This document shows, one piece after another, positions 51,555-60,734 of a stretch of DNA of 64,000 nt. Source of the stretch: Rhizobiaceae bacterium (GTDB lineage: Bacteria; Pseudomonadota; Alphaproteobacteria; Rhizobiales; Rhizobiaceae); the NCBI GenBank assembly GCA_023953905.1, contig JAMLJA010000003.1:62001-126000 (forward strand). Direction: 5' to 3'. Under the pieces are notes generated by a model. It was not told the DNA's origin. It worked only from the letters and a program-made list of their open reading frames with translations, and made no database searches. The position numbers were made by a program, and so were the translations under genes. How positions within the stretch are numbered: position 1 is the first letter of the stretch; every line of letters starts with the position of its first letter.

Positions 51555-51941
51555 ATGACGTTGCGCAAGATTGCGTCCGCAGGCGGCATCGCCCTGCTGG
51601 CCGGAATGCTCGCGGCTTGCACAAGCGGCACGCCCGACGGCGGTCGCCGCCCACCCATGGGACCGCAGGCGACTGGTGTGGAAGGCGATTGGGTCGGCAC
51701 CGACGGCGTTGCCGTATCATCTCTGCGCGGTGGCAGTTTTTCGTCGCGCTCTCAGGCGACCGGGGAAGCCTTGACCAACGGCACCTATGCGTTTCGCGAC
51801 GCAAGGACGATCGATCTGGACTTTTTCTCCATTCGTACAAGTCAGAACACCAAGGCGACGTGCATTCTGGTCGATGTAAATCAGATGAACTGCACGCTGG
51901 CGTCCGGCACCCAGTTCGTACTTACCCGCAAACTGGCCTGA
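51555..51941 (+). CDS. Omp10-like outer-membrane lipoprotein
   Basis: A 128-residue lipoprotein. The signal peptide ends with the lipobox LAGMLAACTSG, with the lipidated Cys at about residue 22. The mature part has GVEGDWVGTDGVAVSSLRGGSFSSR, TNGTYAFRDARTIDLDFFSI and CILVDVNQMNCTLASGTQFVLTRK, a small beta structure with two Cys, closely like Brucella Omp10. ATG 51555 is taken as start because the signal peptide begins there; an upstream in-frame extension is unlikely. It is transcribed alone. Confidence 0.83.
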   Translation: MTLRKIASAGGIALLAGMLAACTSGTPDGGRRPPMGPQATGVEGDWVGTDGVAVSSLRGGSFSSRSQATGEALTNGTYAFRDARTIDLDFFSIRTSQNTKATCILVDVNQMNCTLASGTQFVLTRKLA

Positions 51942-52046
51942 GCCCGGTTCGGCCCGCCCGCAATTGAGCGGGCCGCCTCCGATTGCTTCGGCTTGCCTGC
52001 CATCCTGGACGTTGCAATAACGCTATTCAGGATGGAGGATCTTTCG

Positions 52047-53297
52047 ATGGCATTTTTCGACGCACACGAGACGAGGCCCGAGGCCGAGCGCGAGGCTGCG
52101 CTTTTTGCTGCCCTGCCCGATTTTCTGTCGCGCGCCATCACCGAAGCGCCGGGCCTTGCCAGATGGCTGGAAGGGACCGATCCCGCTGAAATAACGAGCC
52201 GCAGCGCATTGGCACGTCTGCCCGTCTTGCGCAAATCCGAGCTGATGGCTCTTCAGGAGGTAGACCCTCCCTTTGGCGGCTTCGCAAATCCCGCAACACT
52301 AAACGGGAGCCGGATCTTCATGTCGCCGGGTCCGATCTGGGAACCTCAGGGTACCGGCGCCGACCCGTGGCAATGCGCGCGCGCCTTTTTCGCGGCGGGA
52401 GCCAGACCGGGAGACATCGTCCACAACGCCTTCGCCTATCACATGACGCCAGGCGGCTTCATTCTCGACTACGGCGCTCGGGCGCTGGGCTGCACCGTCT
52501 TTGCAGCGGGCGTGGGTAACACTGAAGCTCAGGTCGATGCCGCGGCCGTGTTGAAACCGCGCGTCTATGCCGGAACGCCGGACTTTCTCAAGGTTCTCCT
52601 CGACAAGGCATCCGAGTCTGGCAAGGACCTTTCCTCCATCAAGCTCGGGCTGGTGTCCGGCGGCGCCCTGTTCCCGTCCTTGCGCAGTGAATATCGAGAC
52701 CGTGGCATCGAGGTCCTACAGTGCTATGCGACGGCTGAGTTCGGGGTCATCGCCTATGAAAGCCAGGCACCCGAAGGCGGCGCGACCCCCGGTATGATCC
52801 TGAACGAGAACCTGATCCTTGAGATCGTGCGCCCCGGAACCAGCGAACCGGTCCCTGATGGCGAGGTCGGCGAAGTCGTCATCACCTCATTCAACGAGGC
52901 CTATCCGATGGTCAGACTGGGCACCGGGGACCTCTCCGCGATCCTGCCGGGCCGGTCGCCCTGTGGTCGAACCAATCAGCGCATCAAGGGCTGGATGGGA
53001 CGGGCCGATCAGCGCACCAAGATCAAGGGCATGTTTGTGGACCCGAAGCAGATCGCGGAGGTCGCCAGACGTCATTCCGAAATCGCCAGGGCTCGTTTGA
53101 TCGTGCAGCGCGACGGCGAAAGAGACGCCATGACGTTGCGCGTGGAAGCGACCGGCGCCGCCGCAGTGGACAGCGAGGCGATCGCAGCCACCTTGCGTGA
53201 CGTGACCAAGCTTGGGGGCAAGGTCGAGATCGTGGAGACCGGCACGCTTCCGAATGACGGCAAGGTCGTCTCCGACGAGCGCGATTATTCCCGGTAA
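52047..53297 (+). CDS. PaaK-like AMP-forming acyl-CoA ligase with altered P-loop
   Basis: A 416-residue relative of phenylacetate-CoA ligase. The second half is well preserved: CYATAEFGVIAYESQAPEGG, PDGEVGEVVITSFNEAYPMVRLGTGDLSAIL, CGRTNQRIKGWMGRADQRTKIKGMFVDPKQIAEV. The ATP-binding Ser/Thr/Gly-rich P-loop (SSGTTGKP in PaaK) is replaced by MSPGPIWEPQGTG. Whether it still adenylates a substrate is uncertain. The start is ATG 52047, with GGAGG eight bases before; ATG 52032 and an upstream start are less likely. Confidence 0.78.
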   Translation: MAFFDAHETRPEAEREAALFAALPDFLSRAITEAPGLARWLEGTDPAEITSRSALARLPVLRKSELMALQEVDPPFGGFANPATLNGSRIFMSPGPIWEPQGTGADPWQCARAFFAAGARPGDIVHNAFAYHMTPGGFILDYGARALGCTVFAAGVGNTEAQVDAAAVLKPRVYAGTPDFLKVLLDKASESGKDLSSIKLGLVSGGALFPSLRSEYRDRGIEVLQCYATAEFGVIAYESQAPEGGATPGMILNENLILEIVRPGTSEPVPDGEVGEVVITSFNEAYPMVRLGTGDLSAILPGRSPCGRTNQRIKGWMGRADQRTKIKGMFVDPKQIAEVARRHSEIARARLIVQRDGERDAMTLRVEATGAAAVDSEAIAATLRDVTKLGGKVEIVETGTLPNDGKVVSDERDYSR

Positions 53298-53444
53298 CTC
53301 GCGACATCTCCCACAACTGGTGATTCCACCCTCGAATCCCCTTGCATCGCTTCGTTCCGGGTGTGAAATTGCATTTCATAGCGCTGTCGCACAGCGGTCA
53401 GGGAGTGCGTATAGCCTCTGATGGAATCACAGGGAGTACAACTG

Positions 53445-55535
53445 ATGAAGAGAATCCTTGCGACGGCGGCTTTATCCGTCTCGGCCCTCGCAGTTTCTGC
53501 AAGCGCGTCCTTTGCCGACTACACGTTGAACATCCTCCATATCAACGACTGGCATAGCCGCATCGAATCAAACAACAAATATGAATCGACCTGTTCGGCC
53601 GAAGATGAGACCAAGGGTGAGTGCTTTGGTGGCGCCGCGAGACTTGTGACCGCCATCAACCAGATGCGCGAAAAGCTGAAGGATCAGAACGTGATCCTTC
53701 TGAATGGCGGCGACAATTTCCAGGGCTCCCTCTTCTACACGACCTACAAGGGCAAGGTTGAGGCCGAGTTCCTGAACCAGATGAAGTTCGACGCCATGAC
53801 CGTGGGCAACCACGAGTTCGATGACGGCGAAGACGCGCTTGTGCCCTTCCTCAAGGAAATCCAGTTTCCCATTCTTTCCGTCAATGTGAAGCCGGATGCC
53901 CAGTCGAAAGTCGGCGACATGATCAAGCCATCGGTCGTGCTTGAAGTTGGCGGCCAGAAGATCGGCATCGTTGGCGCGGTGACGACCGAGACACCCGACA
54001 TCGCCTCCCCCGGTCCACACATTGCCATCGAGGACGACGTCGCCAACATCACGGCCGAGGTCAAGAAGCTGGCATCGGAGGGCGTCGACAAGATCATCGC
54101 GCTGACCCATGTAGGCTATCCGCGCGACCTCGAAATGATCGCAACGATTCCCGGCGTCGATGTGGTGGTTGGCGGGCATACGCACACCCTGTTGTCCAAC
54201 ACCGATCCGAAAGCCGCCGGCCCCTACCCTACCTGGGTCGACAATCCTCTCGGCTACAGGGTGCCCGTCGTTCAGGCTGCATCCTATTCGAAGCTGCTTG
54301 GCGATCTGAAGGTGACCTTCAACGACATCGGTATCGTCAAGGAAGCCAGCGGCGACCCACTGGCACTCGACAAGTCGATCACTCCTGACGAAGGCGTCCT
54401 GAAACGCGTTGCCGAACTCGGCGCGCCGATCGAGGAACTGAAGAAGAAGGAAGTCGGCGCAACGACCGCCGCGATCGATGGCAGCCGGGACAGTTGCCGT
54501 GCGCGCGAATGCGAGATGGGCAACCTCGTTTCGGATGCTGTTCTCGACCGCACCAAGTCTCAGGGCGTGACCATCGCGATCTCGAACGGTGGCGGACTGC
54601 GCGCATCGATCGACGAAGGTGTCATTACCATGGGCGAGGTGCTCACGGTGCTGCCTTTCCAGAACACCGTCGCCACGTTCCAGATCAAGGGCGAAGACCT
54701 CGTTGCCGCGCTTGAGGGCGGTTTGAGCCAGCTTGAGGACGGCGCTGGTCGCTTCCCGCAAGTGGCGGGCCTCAAATACAGCTTTGACAAGTCTGTCGCG
54801 CCCAACGAGGGGCGCGTGAAATCGGTCGAAGTCATGGAAGGCGACAAGTGGCAGCCGATCGATCCGGCCAAGGTCTACACGGTCGCGACCAACAATTATG
54901 TCCGCGGCGGCGGCGACGGCTATAAGACCTTCGCCGAAAAAGCCACCAACGCTTATGATTTTGGTCCTGGATTGGAGCAGGTCGTCGCTGACTATCTCAC
55001 CGCGCACAATCCATACACGCCTAAGCTGGAAGGCCGCATCACCGAACTGGCTCAGGCAGCAATGCCCGCGTCGGAAGAAGAAAAGCCAGCTGAAGCAGCA
55101 CCAGCAGCCGAGGCCAAGCCTGCAGAACCGGCACCTGCCGCCAAGCCTGCTGAACCCGCACCGGCCGCAGAAGCCAAGCCTGCCGAACCGGTCGTGACGA
55201 CGCCGGAATTGCCGGCAGGCTCCAACGATATCACGAAGACTCCGCCCACAATCACGCCAGAACCTGCTCCTGCCGCAGAAGAGCCTGCAAAGCCGGAGCA
55301 AAAGCCCGCCGAAACCATGCCGGCGCAGAAGCCTGCAGAGACCATGCCGGCGCAAACCATGCCGGAATCCCAGGAAAAGGAGCACGTTGTGGTTGCAGGC
55401 GATAATCTCTGGAAGATCGCAGAAACCTACTATGGCGATGGAAACAAGTGGCAGGTGATCGCCGAGGCAAACCCTCAGTACAAGCCGAAGTTTCTGCCGG
55501 TCGGAGCAACGCTCAAGATTCCGGCCGCGAACTAG
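53445..55535 (+). CDS. 5'-nucleotidase/UDP-sugar hydrolase fused to a LysM domain
   Basis: A 696-residue exported enzyme that hydrolyses nucleotides in the periplasm. Signal peptide cleavage is near SFA/DYT. The metallophosphatase domain (about 25-290) has LNILHINDWHSRIE, LLNGGDNFQGSLFY, MTVGNHEFDDGED and VVVGGHTHTLL. The 5'-nucleotidase C-terminal domain (about 310-530) has GNLVSDAVLD, ISNGGGLRASIDEG and VRGGGDGY. A repetitive Ala/Pro/Glu linker (about 545-645) leads to a LysM domain (about 650-696: VVVAGDNLWKIAETYYGDGNKW), which should anchor it to peptidoglycan. The LysM fusion is uncommon. Confidence 0.9.
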   Translation: MKRILATAALSVSALAVSASASFADYTLNILHINDWHSRIESNNKYESTCSAEDETKGECFGGAARLVTAINQMREKLKDQNVILLNGGDNFQGSLFYTTYKGKVEAEFLNQMKFDAMTVGNHEFDDGEDALVPFLKEIQFPILSVNVKPDAQSKVGDMIKPSVVLEVGGQKIGIVGAVTTETPDIASPGPHIAIEDDVANITAEVKKLASEGVDKIIALTHVGYPRDLEMIATIPGVDVVVGGHTHTLLSNTDPKAAGPYPTWVDNPLGYRVPVVQAASYSKLLGDLKVTFNDIGIVKEASGDPLALDKSITPDEGVLKRVAELGAPIEELKKKEVGATTAAIDGSRDSCRARECEMGNLVSDAVLDRTKSQGVTIAISNGGGLRASIDEGVITMGEVLTVLPFQNTVATFQIKGEDLVAALEGGLSQLEDGAGRFPQVAGLKYSFDKSVAPNEGRVKSVEVMEGDKWQPIDPAKVYTVATNNYVRGGGDGYKTFAEKATNAYDFGPGLEQVVADYLTAHNPYTPKLEGRITELAQAAMPASEEEKPAEAAPAAEAKPAEPAPAAKPAEPAPAAEAKPAEPVVTTPELPAGSNDITKTPPTITPEPAPAAEEPAKPEQKPAETMPAQKPAETMPAQTMPESQEKEHVVVAGDNLWKIAETYYGDGNKWQVIAEANPQYKPKFLPVGATLKIPAAN

Positions 55536-55558
55536 CTGGCTTCGGGTTCGATGTCGTC

Positions 55559-55594
55559 ATGCCCGCCCGGTTTGCCGGGCGGGCATCGTATTTT
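55559..55594 (+). terminator. Strong intrinsic terminator after the 5'-nucleotidase gene
   Basis: A 12-bp perfect stem ATGCCCGCCCGG/CCGGGCGGGCAT with a TTTG loop is followed by CGTATTTTTG. It lies 23 bases past the stop. Confidence 0.88.
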
Positions 55595-55716
55595 TGAACC
55601 CTTGCGTGGACGGGGTGCGGCCACACGCGACATTGCCTTGTGCCGGCAGTCAACTAGTTGCCATCTCGATGCGCGCACCACTTTTCTTTTTCTGCCCAAC
55701 GGCGCCGGAGATGTGA

Positions 55717-56781
55717 ATGAACAATCCAGCTCGCGAAGGCGACGCCAGAAATCAGTCGACAGGACCGCTTCCTGCCGGCCATCCGGAAGTCAAGCCGCCA
55801 AAAATCGGTGTCCTTCTCATCAATCTCGGCACTCCGGACGCGACCGACTATCGGTCAATGCGTCGATATCTCGCCGAGTTTCTATCGGACCGCCGCGTTA
55901 TCGAAGCGTCCCGCTTCATCTGGTATCCCGTCCTGCACGGCATCGTGCTCAATGTGCGGCCGCAGAAGTCGGGCGCCAACTACGACAAGATCTGGAACCG
56001 GGAGAAAGACGAATCTCCGCTGCGGACCTTTACGCGCGGACAGAGCGAGAAGCTCGCCGCCGCGCTCGCCGACCTGCCTGACGTGGTCGTGGAATGGGGC
56101 ATGCGCTACGGCAATCCCTCGACGGCCAGTGCTGTGGACCGGCTTGTCGCTCAAGGATGCAGGCGAATCCTGTCCTTCCCGCTCTATCCGCAATACTCGG
56201 CCACCACGACGGCGACCGCCAATGACAAGCTGTTCGAGGCGCTGATGGCGCTCCGCGACCAGCCAGCCTTAAGGACGGTGCCGCCCTACCATGACGAGGC
56301 GGTCTATATCGACGCGCTTGCGGTTTCGATTGAGAAATCCCTCGCCGCGCTGGATTTCGAGCCGGAAGTTGTGCTCGCTTCATATCACGGGTTGCCGGTC
56401 TCCTATTTCAAGAAGGGCGACCCCTATCATTGCCATTGCATGAAAACGACGCGCCTGCTGCGCGAGCGCCTTGGCTGGGACACCAAAAAGCTCCGCACCA
56501 CCTTCCAGTCGCGGTTCGGCTCCGAGGAATGGCTGCAGCCATATACGGACAAGACAGTCGAGGCGCTTGCCAAAGAAGGCGTCAAGTCGATCGCAATCGT
56601 CAATCCGGGCTTTTCGTCCGACTGCATCGAAACACTTGAGGAGATCGACGGCGAGGTCCGAGAAGTGTTCATGCACGCCGGCGGACGGAACTTCGCGCAT
56701 ATTCCCTGCCTCAACGATACGGTCGAAGGCATGTCCGTCATCGAGGCAATGGTTCGCCGCGAATTGCAGGGCTGGATCTGA
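55717..56781 (+). CDS. hemH: Ferrochelatase
   Basis: A 354-residue enzyme that inserts iron into protoporphyrin IX in the last step of haem synthesis. Landmarks are IGVLLINLGTPDATDYRSMRRYLAEFLSD, the catalytic His in VLASYHGLPVSYFKKGDPY, the substrate-channel segment FPLYPQYSATTTAT, WLQPYTD and the metal-ligand Glu in NPGFSSDCIETLEEI. A 25-residue N-terminal extension precedes the core. It stands alone after a terminator; the FAD gene follows 57 bases later. Confidence 0.95.
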   Translation: MNNPAREGDARNQSTGPLPAGHPEVKPPKIGVLLINLGTPDATDYRSMRRYLAEFLSDRRVIEASRFIWYPVLHGIVLNVRPQKSGANYDKIWNREKDESPLRTFTRGQSEKLAAALADLPDVVVEWGMRYGNPSTASAVDRLVAQGCRRILSFPLYPQYSATTTATANDKLFEALMALRDQPALRTVPPYHDEAVYIDALAVSIEKSLAALDFEPEVVLASYHGLPVSYFKKGDPYHCHCMKTTRLLRERLGWDTKKLRTTFQSRFGSEEWLQPYTDKTVEALAKEGVKSIAIVNPGFSSDCIETLEEIDGEVREVFMHAGGRNFAHIPCLNDTVEGMSVIEAMVRRELQGWI

Positions 56782-56838
56782 CGCCGCCGGAACTTCCCTC
56801 ACGGCGGCGCGTTGCGACGCAGTGACAGGGGGGACGAC

Positions 56839-58044
56839 ATGGCGGAACGCAAGCTTGATCTGCGGACCGGACAACCGGTCTGGACAGCATACCGCGCGCC
56901 CGCGGTCGTTACCGAGCGCCTCAAACGAGACCTTACCGTTGACGTGCTGATCGTCGGCATGGGCATCGGTGGCGCACTTGCCGCCGAAAGACTGAGCTCG
57001 GCAGGCCTCAAGGTTGCGGTCGTCGATCGCAGGGGACCCGTAAAAGGCTCCACCCCGGCTTCAACCGCGCTCATTCAGTTCGAGATCGATGAGCCTCTTG
57101 GTATACTCTCGTCAAAGGTCGGACGGGAAAAGGCCGAGCGCTCATGGCGGCGCTCGCGCCTCGCTCTGGACGCCCTCAAGGCCCGCATCCAGGATCTGCG
57201 CATTGAATGCGACATGATCGAACGTCCGTCGCTTTTCCTTGCTGGCAACATGCTTGGCGCGCGCGCACTCGAAGAGGAAGCTGAACAACGTCGGACAGCA
57301 GGTCTCGCAGCCGCCTTTCTGACCCGGGCGATCACGCGCGAGAGCTACGGGATCGACCGCGCCGCCATTCGCAGTCAGGGCAATCTCGCGCTTGACCCTC
57401 GAAAGCTCACTGCAAGCCTACTGCTTTTGGCGAAGGATCGTGGCGCGCGCCTTTTCGCTCCGGCGGAGGCGAGCGAATTCAACGACAACAAAAGCAATGT
57501 TGAGGTCGCTACGACAGGCGGGCAAATCATCACCGCGTCCCACGTGATCCTGGCGACGGGATATGAGCTGATGGATTTCGTCCCAGCGACATCACACAAG
57601 ATCATCTCCACCTGGGCCATTGCGACGCGCAGGCAGAAGTCGAATCTATGGCCTGAAAAGGCGATGGCGTGGGAGGCTTCCGACCCATACCTCTATTTTC
57701 GGACGACGTCTGACGGGCGCGTGATTTGCGGCGGCGAGGATGAGGACTTCGAAGACGAGGACAAGCGTGATGCGCTTGTCGACGCCAAGTCGAAGCGCAT
57801 CTCGGCAAAGCTCAAAGCCTTGATGCCCGGCATCGACACCACTCCCGAATTCAAGTGGACCGGATCGTTCGGGACAACCACGACCGGTTTGCCCATCATT
57901 GGCGCTCTGCCTCAGCGTCCGCGCATATTCGCGGTGATGGGCTATGGCGGAAACGGAATAACCTTTGCCGAGATCGCCGCTGGCATGATCACGACGTCCA
58001 TCCTGGGGGCAAAGGATCCCGATCTGGACCTGTTCGCATTCTGA
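56839..58044 (+). CDS. FAD-dependent oxidoreductase (DAO family)
   Basis: A 401-residue flavoprotein. The FAD-binding loop is VDVLIVGMGIGGALAAERLSSAGLKVAVVDRR (about 34-65), with the acidic ribose ligand at the end of strand 2. The sequence STPASTALIQFEIDEPL binds near the flavin, and GTTTTGLPIIGALPQ with VMGYGGNGITFAEIAAGMI forms the C-terminal cofactor contact typical of glycine oxidase/D-amino acid oxidase relatives. Substrate is unknown. ATG 56839 has a GGGGGG purine run just before it. Confidence 0.87.
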   Translation: MAERKLDLRTGQPVWTAYRAPAVVTERLKRDLTVDVLIVGMGIGGALAAERLSSAGLKVAVVDRRGPVKGSTPASTALIQFEIDEPLGILSSKVGREKAERSWRRSRLALDALKARIQDLRIECDMIERPSLFLAGNMLGARALEEEAEQRRTAGLAAAFLTRAITRESYGIDRAAIRSQGNLALDPRKLTASLLLLAKDRGARLFAPAEASEFNDNKSNVEVATTGGQIITASHVILATGYELMDFVPATSHKIISTWAIATRRQKSNLWPEKAMAWEASDPYLYFRTTSDGRVICGGEDEDFEDEDKRDALVDAKSKRISAKLKALMPGIDTTPEFKWTGSFGTTTTGLPIIGALPQRPRIFAVMGYGGNGITFAEIAAGMITTSILGAKDPDLDLFAF

Positions 58045-58146
58045 TCGTCACCAATTGTAAAGACGTCACACAGCACATAGATCTCGATTGATCTATCGGT
58101 GCGCGCGGCGCGTCGGAGGGTTTGGCACGGTTCGAGGGAGGCTTGC

Positions 58147-59094
58147 ATGCCATTTACCGGCTTCGACATCATCATTCCGGTTCTGGTTCTTCTCGTTCTG
58201 CTTGTGCTCTGGCGAGGCATCAAGACGGTGCCGCAGGGTCACAACTACACCGTCGAGCGATTCGGCCGCTACACGAAGACCCTGTCTCCCGGCCTGAGCA
58301 TCATCATTCCGTTCATCGACCGCATTGGCGCGAGGATGAACATGATGGAGCAGGTGCTCGACGTTCCAACGCAGGAGGTCATCACCAAGGATAATGCCAT
58401 CGTGTCGGTTGATGGGGTGGCCTTTTATCAGGTGCTGAATGCTCCGCAGGCCGCCTATCAGGTATCAGGCCTGCAGAACGCGATACTGAACCTCACAATG
58501 ACGAACATTCGCTCAGTCATGGGTTCGATGGACCTGGACGAGCTTCTGTCGAACCGCGACGCCATAAATGAGCGGCTGCTGCGCATCGTTGACGAGGCCG
58601 CACATGTCTGGGGCATCAAGGTAACGCGCGTCGAGATCAAGGACATCAATCCGCCCGCAAATCTGGTGGATTCGATGGCCCGCCAGATGATGGCGGAGCG
58701 CAACAAACGCGCCCAGATTCTCGAGGCCGAAGGCCTCAAGCAGGCGCAGGTGCTCGAGGCGGAAGGTCGCAAGGAAGCCGCATTCCGTGATGCAGAGGCG
58801 CGTGAGCGCGCTGCCGAAGCCGAAGCACGCGCCACGCAGGTCGTCTCCGAGGCGATCGGCAAGGGTGACATGCAGGCGATCAACTATTTCGTTGCGCAGA
58901 AATACACGGAAGCGCTCGGCAAGATTGCGTCCGCCACCAACAGCAAGATCGTGCTGATGCCTCTGGAGGCGTCGTCGCTGATCGGCTCGCTCGGCGGCAT
59001 AGGTTCGATCACCAAGGAACTCTTCGGCGACGACCGGGGATCGGCTTCGCGCCCGTCGGGTGCGCGCCCTCCACGTATCGGCTCGGAGAACTGA
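58147..59094 (+). CDS. SPFH/band 7 membrane scaffold protein (QmcA/stomatin-like)
   Basis: A 315-residue stomatin-like protein. There is one N-terminal membrane helix (about 4-24), then the SPFH domain ([60 protein letters not shown]) and a coiled coil (about 180-250, [43 protein letters not shown] in outline). Such proteins form ring complexes in membranes and pair with NfeD partners, as here with the next gene 22 bases later. ATG 58147 follows GGGAGG. Confidence 0.92.
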   Translation: MPFTGFDIIIPVLVLLVLLVLWRGIKTVPQGHNYTVERFGRYTKTLSPGLSIIIPFIDRIGARMNMMEQVLDVPTQEVITKDNAIVSVDGVAFYQVLNAPQAAYQVSGLQNAILNLTMTNIRSVMGSMDLDELLSNRDAINERLLRIVDEAAHVWGIKVTRVEIKDINPPANLVDSMARQMMAERNKRAQILEAEGLKQAQVLEAEGRKEAAFRDAEARERAAEAEARATQVVSEAIGKGDMQAINYFVAQKYTEALGKIASATNSKIVLMPLEASSLIGSLGGIGSITKELFGDDRGSASRPSGARPPRIGSEN

Positions 59095-59116
59095 ACGTCT
59101 GGCGACGGAGGTCGGC

Positions 59117-59581
59117 ATGATTGAGCGCATGCTACTGGAACTCGGGCCCTGGAACTGGATGGTTCTGGGTTTCGTTCTCCTCGCGCTGGAGATCGTCATC
59201 CCCGGCATTTTCCTTCTGTGGATAGGCATAGCAGCCTTGCTGACCGGGGCGCTTTCCCTGCAGCTCTGGGAATGGGGTTTCTGGACGTGGCAAGCTCAGG
59301 TGATTGTCTTTCTGGCGCTGTCACTGGTTGCCGCCTATATCGGCAGCCGCATTGCCGGCTCAAAGCAGGCGAAGTCAGACCAACCGCTGCTCAACAGACG
59401 CGGCGAGCAGCTTCTGGGACGTACGGCCACGCTGTCGGAACCAATTCGTGAAGGGCGCGGACGCATCCAGCTGGGCGACACCCTGTGGCGCGTATCGGGC
59501 CCGGAACTGCCGATAGGCACGCGCGTGCGGGTTGTGGGTGCGACCGAAAGCGATCTCGAACTGGTCGTCGAGCCCGTCTGA
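59117..59581 (+). CDS. NfeD family protein, partner of the SPFH protein
   Basis: A 154-residue NfeD1b-type protein with three or four membrane helices (about 14-35, 38-55, 58-85) and a C-terminal OB-fold domain (about 95-154: RGEQLLGRTATLSEPIREGRGRIQLGDTLWRVSG, PIGTRVRVVGATESDLELVV). Start ATG 59117 with GGAGG before it. The pair with the SPFH gene is a standard two-gene unit. Confidence 0.92.
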   Translation: MIERMLLELGPWNWMVLGFVLLALEIVIPGIFLLWIGIAALLTGALSLQLWEWGFWTWQAQVIVFLALSLVAAYIGSRIAGSKQAKSDQPLLNRRGEQLLGRTATLSEPIREGRGRIQLGDTLWRVSGPELPIGTRVRVVGATESDLELVVEPV

Positions 59582-59587
59582 TCGCGA

Positions 59588-60586
59588 TCAGACGGCGCCC
59601 AGCCGCAGAAAATCGTGAAAATGGACGATGCCGACGGGACGATTTTCATCCGTCACCACCAAGGCGCTGATCCGGTATTCGTCCAGCATCGCGACCGCCT
59701 TGCCGACAAGGGTTTCCGGCGAGACCGTTCGAGGCGTGGGCGTCATGATCTCATCGACCGAGACGTCACGAAGGTCGCGCTGAAGGTTTCGCGCGACGTC
59801 TCCGTCGGTGATGATGCCAGCGAGTGTGCCGTCCGTCTCGAGGATGCAGACGCAGCCCACCTTCTTCTTTGACAAGGTCATCACCGCCTCCGGCATCAAG
59901 GTTCCCCTTGGCGCTACTGGAATCTGCTCTCCGGTGCGCATGACCTCGGAGATATGCGTGAGATTCGCACCCAATCTTCCGCCGGGGTGAAAGGTACGAA
60001 AATGCTCAGCCGTGAAGCCACGTTCCTCCAGCAGCGCGACGGCGAGCGCATCGCCGATCGCCAGTTGCAGGAGTGTCGAGGTGGTCGGCGCAAGTCCGTG
60101 AGGACAGGCTTCCTGCACACGCGGCAACAAGAGAGTGACTGTCGCCTCCTTGGCCAATGCGGAGTTTTCCCCGGCCGTGATGGCAATGAGGGGTATGGAG
60201 AAGCGCTTGGCGTAGGCAACGATGCCCTTGAGTTCCTGGCTTTCTCCGGACCACGACATGGCGATCACCGCGTCGTCTCGCGCCACCATTCCCAGATCGC
60301 CATGATTGGCCTCGGAAGGGTGGACGAAGAAGGCTGGTGTCCCTGTCGAAGCCAGTGTCGCGGCGAGCTTTGAGCCGATGTGGCCGCTTTTGCCGACACC
60401 GCTGACGATGACCCTGCCCTCGATGCCAGCGAGCACTTCGACCGCGCGGCCAAACGGTTCGGCGAGGCCATTCTCGAGTGCCTCGGCCAACGCCGCCATT
60501 CCCGCCTGTTCGGTCGAAATGGTGCGCAATGCGGATTGTGTGGCAGCCTGCGGGCCGCCGGTTCGCTTTACCAGTCGGGCATTCAT
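59588..60586 (-). CDS. kdsD: Arabinose-5-phosphate isomerase (KdsD/KpsF)
   Basis: A 332-residue sugar isomerase converting ribulose 5-phosphate to arabinose 5-phosphate for KDO synthesis. The SIS domain (about 30-200) has GRVIVSGVGKSGHIGSKLAATLASTGTPAFFVHPSEANHGDLGM, with the SGVGKSG and SEANHGD motifs, and PTTSTLLQLAIGDALAVAL. Two CBS domains follow (about 210-332). Length is normal. It converges on nfeD with six bases between the stops. The name kpsF is equally used. Confidence 0.94.
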   Translation of the reverse strand: MNARLVKRTGGPQAATQSALRTISTEQAGMAALAEALENGLAEPFGRAVEVLAGIEGRVIVSGVGKSGHIGSKLAATLASTGTPAFFVHPSEANHGDLGMVARDDAVIAMSWSGESQELKGIVAYAKRFSIPLIAITAGENSALAKEATVTLLLPRVQEACPHGLAPTTSTLLQLAIGDALAVALLEERGFTAEHFRTFHPGGRLGANLTHISEVMRTGEQIPVAPRGTLMPEAVMTLSKKKVGCVCILETDGTLAGIITDGDVARNLQRDLRDVSVDEIMTPTPRTVSPETLVGKAVAMLDEYRISALVVTDENRPVGIVHFHDFLRLGAV

Positions 60587-60734
60587 ACCGTGCGCTTACT
60601 CCCTAGGAGCCGCTTGGCGCAACATCGATCTTGCCAAGTGACGGGTTGGAAGGCCCATCCTCAACCCTTGGTTAACCATCCCCATTTACGGTTCGGTAAC
60701 GTTGGCGCATCTGCGCCGCGAATAGCTCAGGTTG

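Noticed and set aside
53568..55385. A 605-codon open frame on the minus strand opposite the 5'-nucleotidase gene
   Set aside because: It is an antisense shadow of a GC-rich gene; the plus-strand protein has complete enzyme motifs and the minus-strand product has none.
56782..56809. Hairpin CGCCGCCG/CGGCGGCG after hemH as a terminator
   Set aside because: It has a 12-nt loop and no T run, and the next gene starts 30 bases later, so readthrough is more likely.
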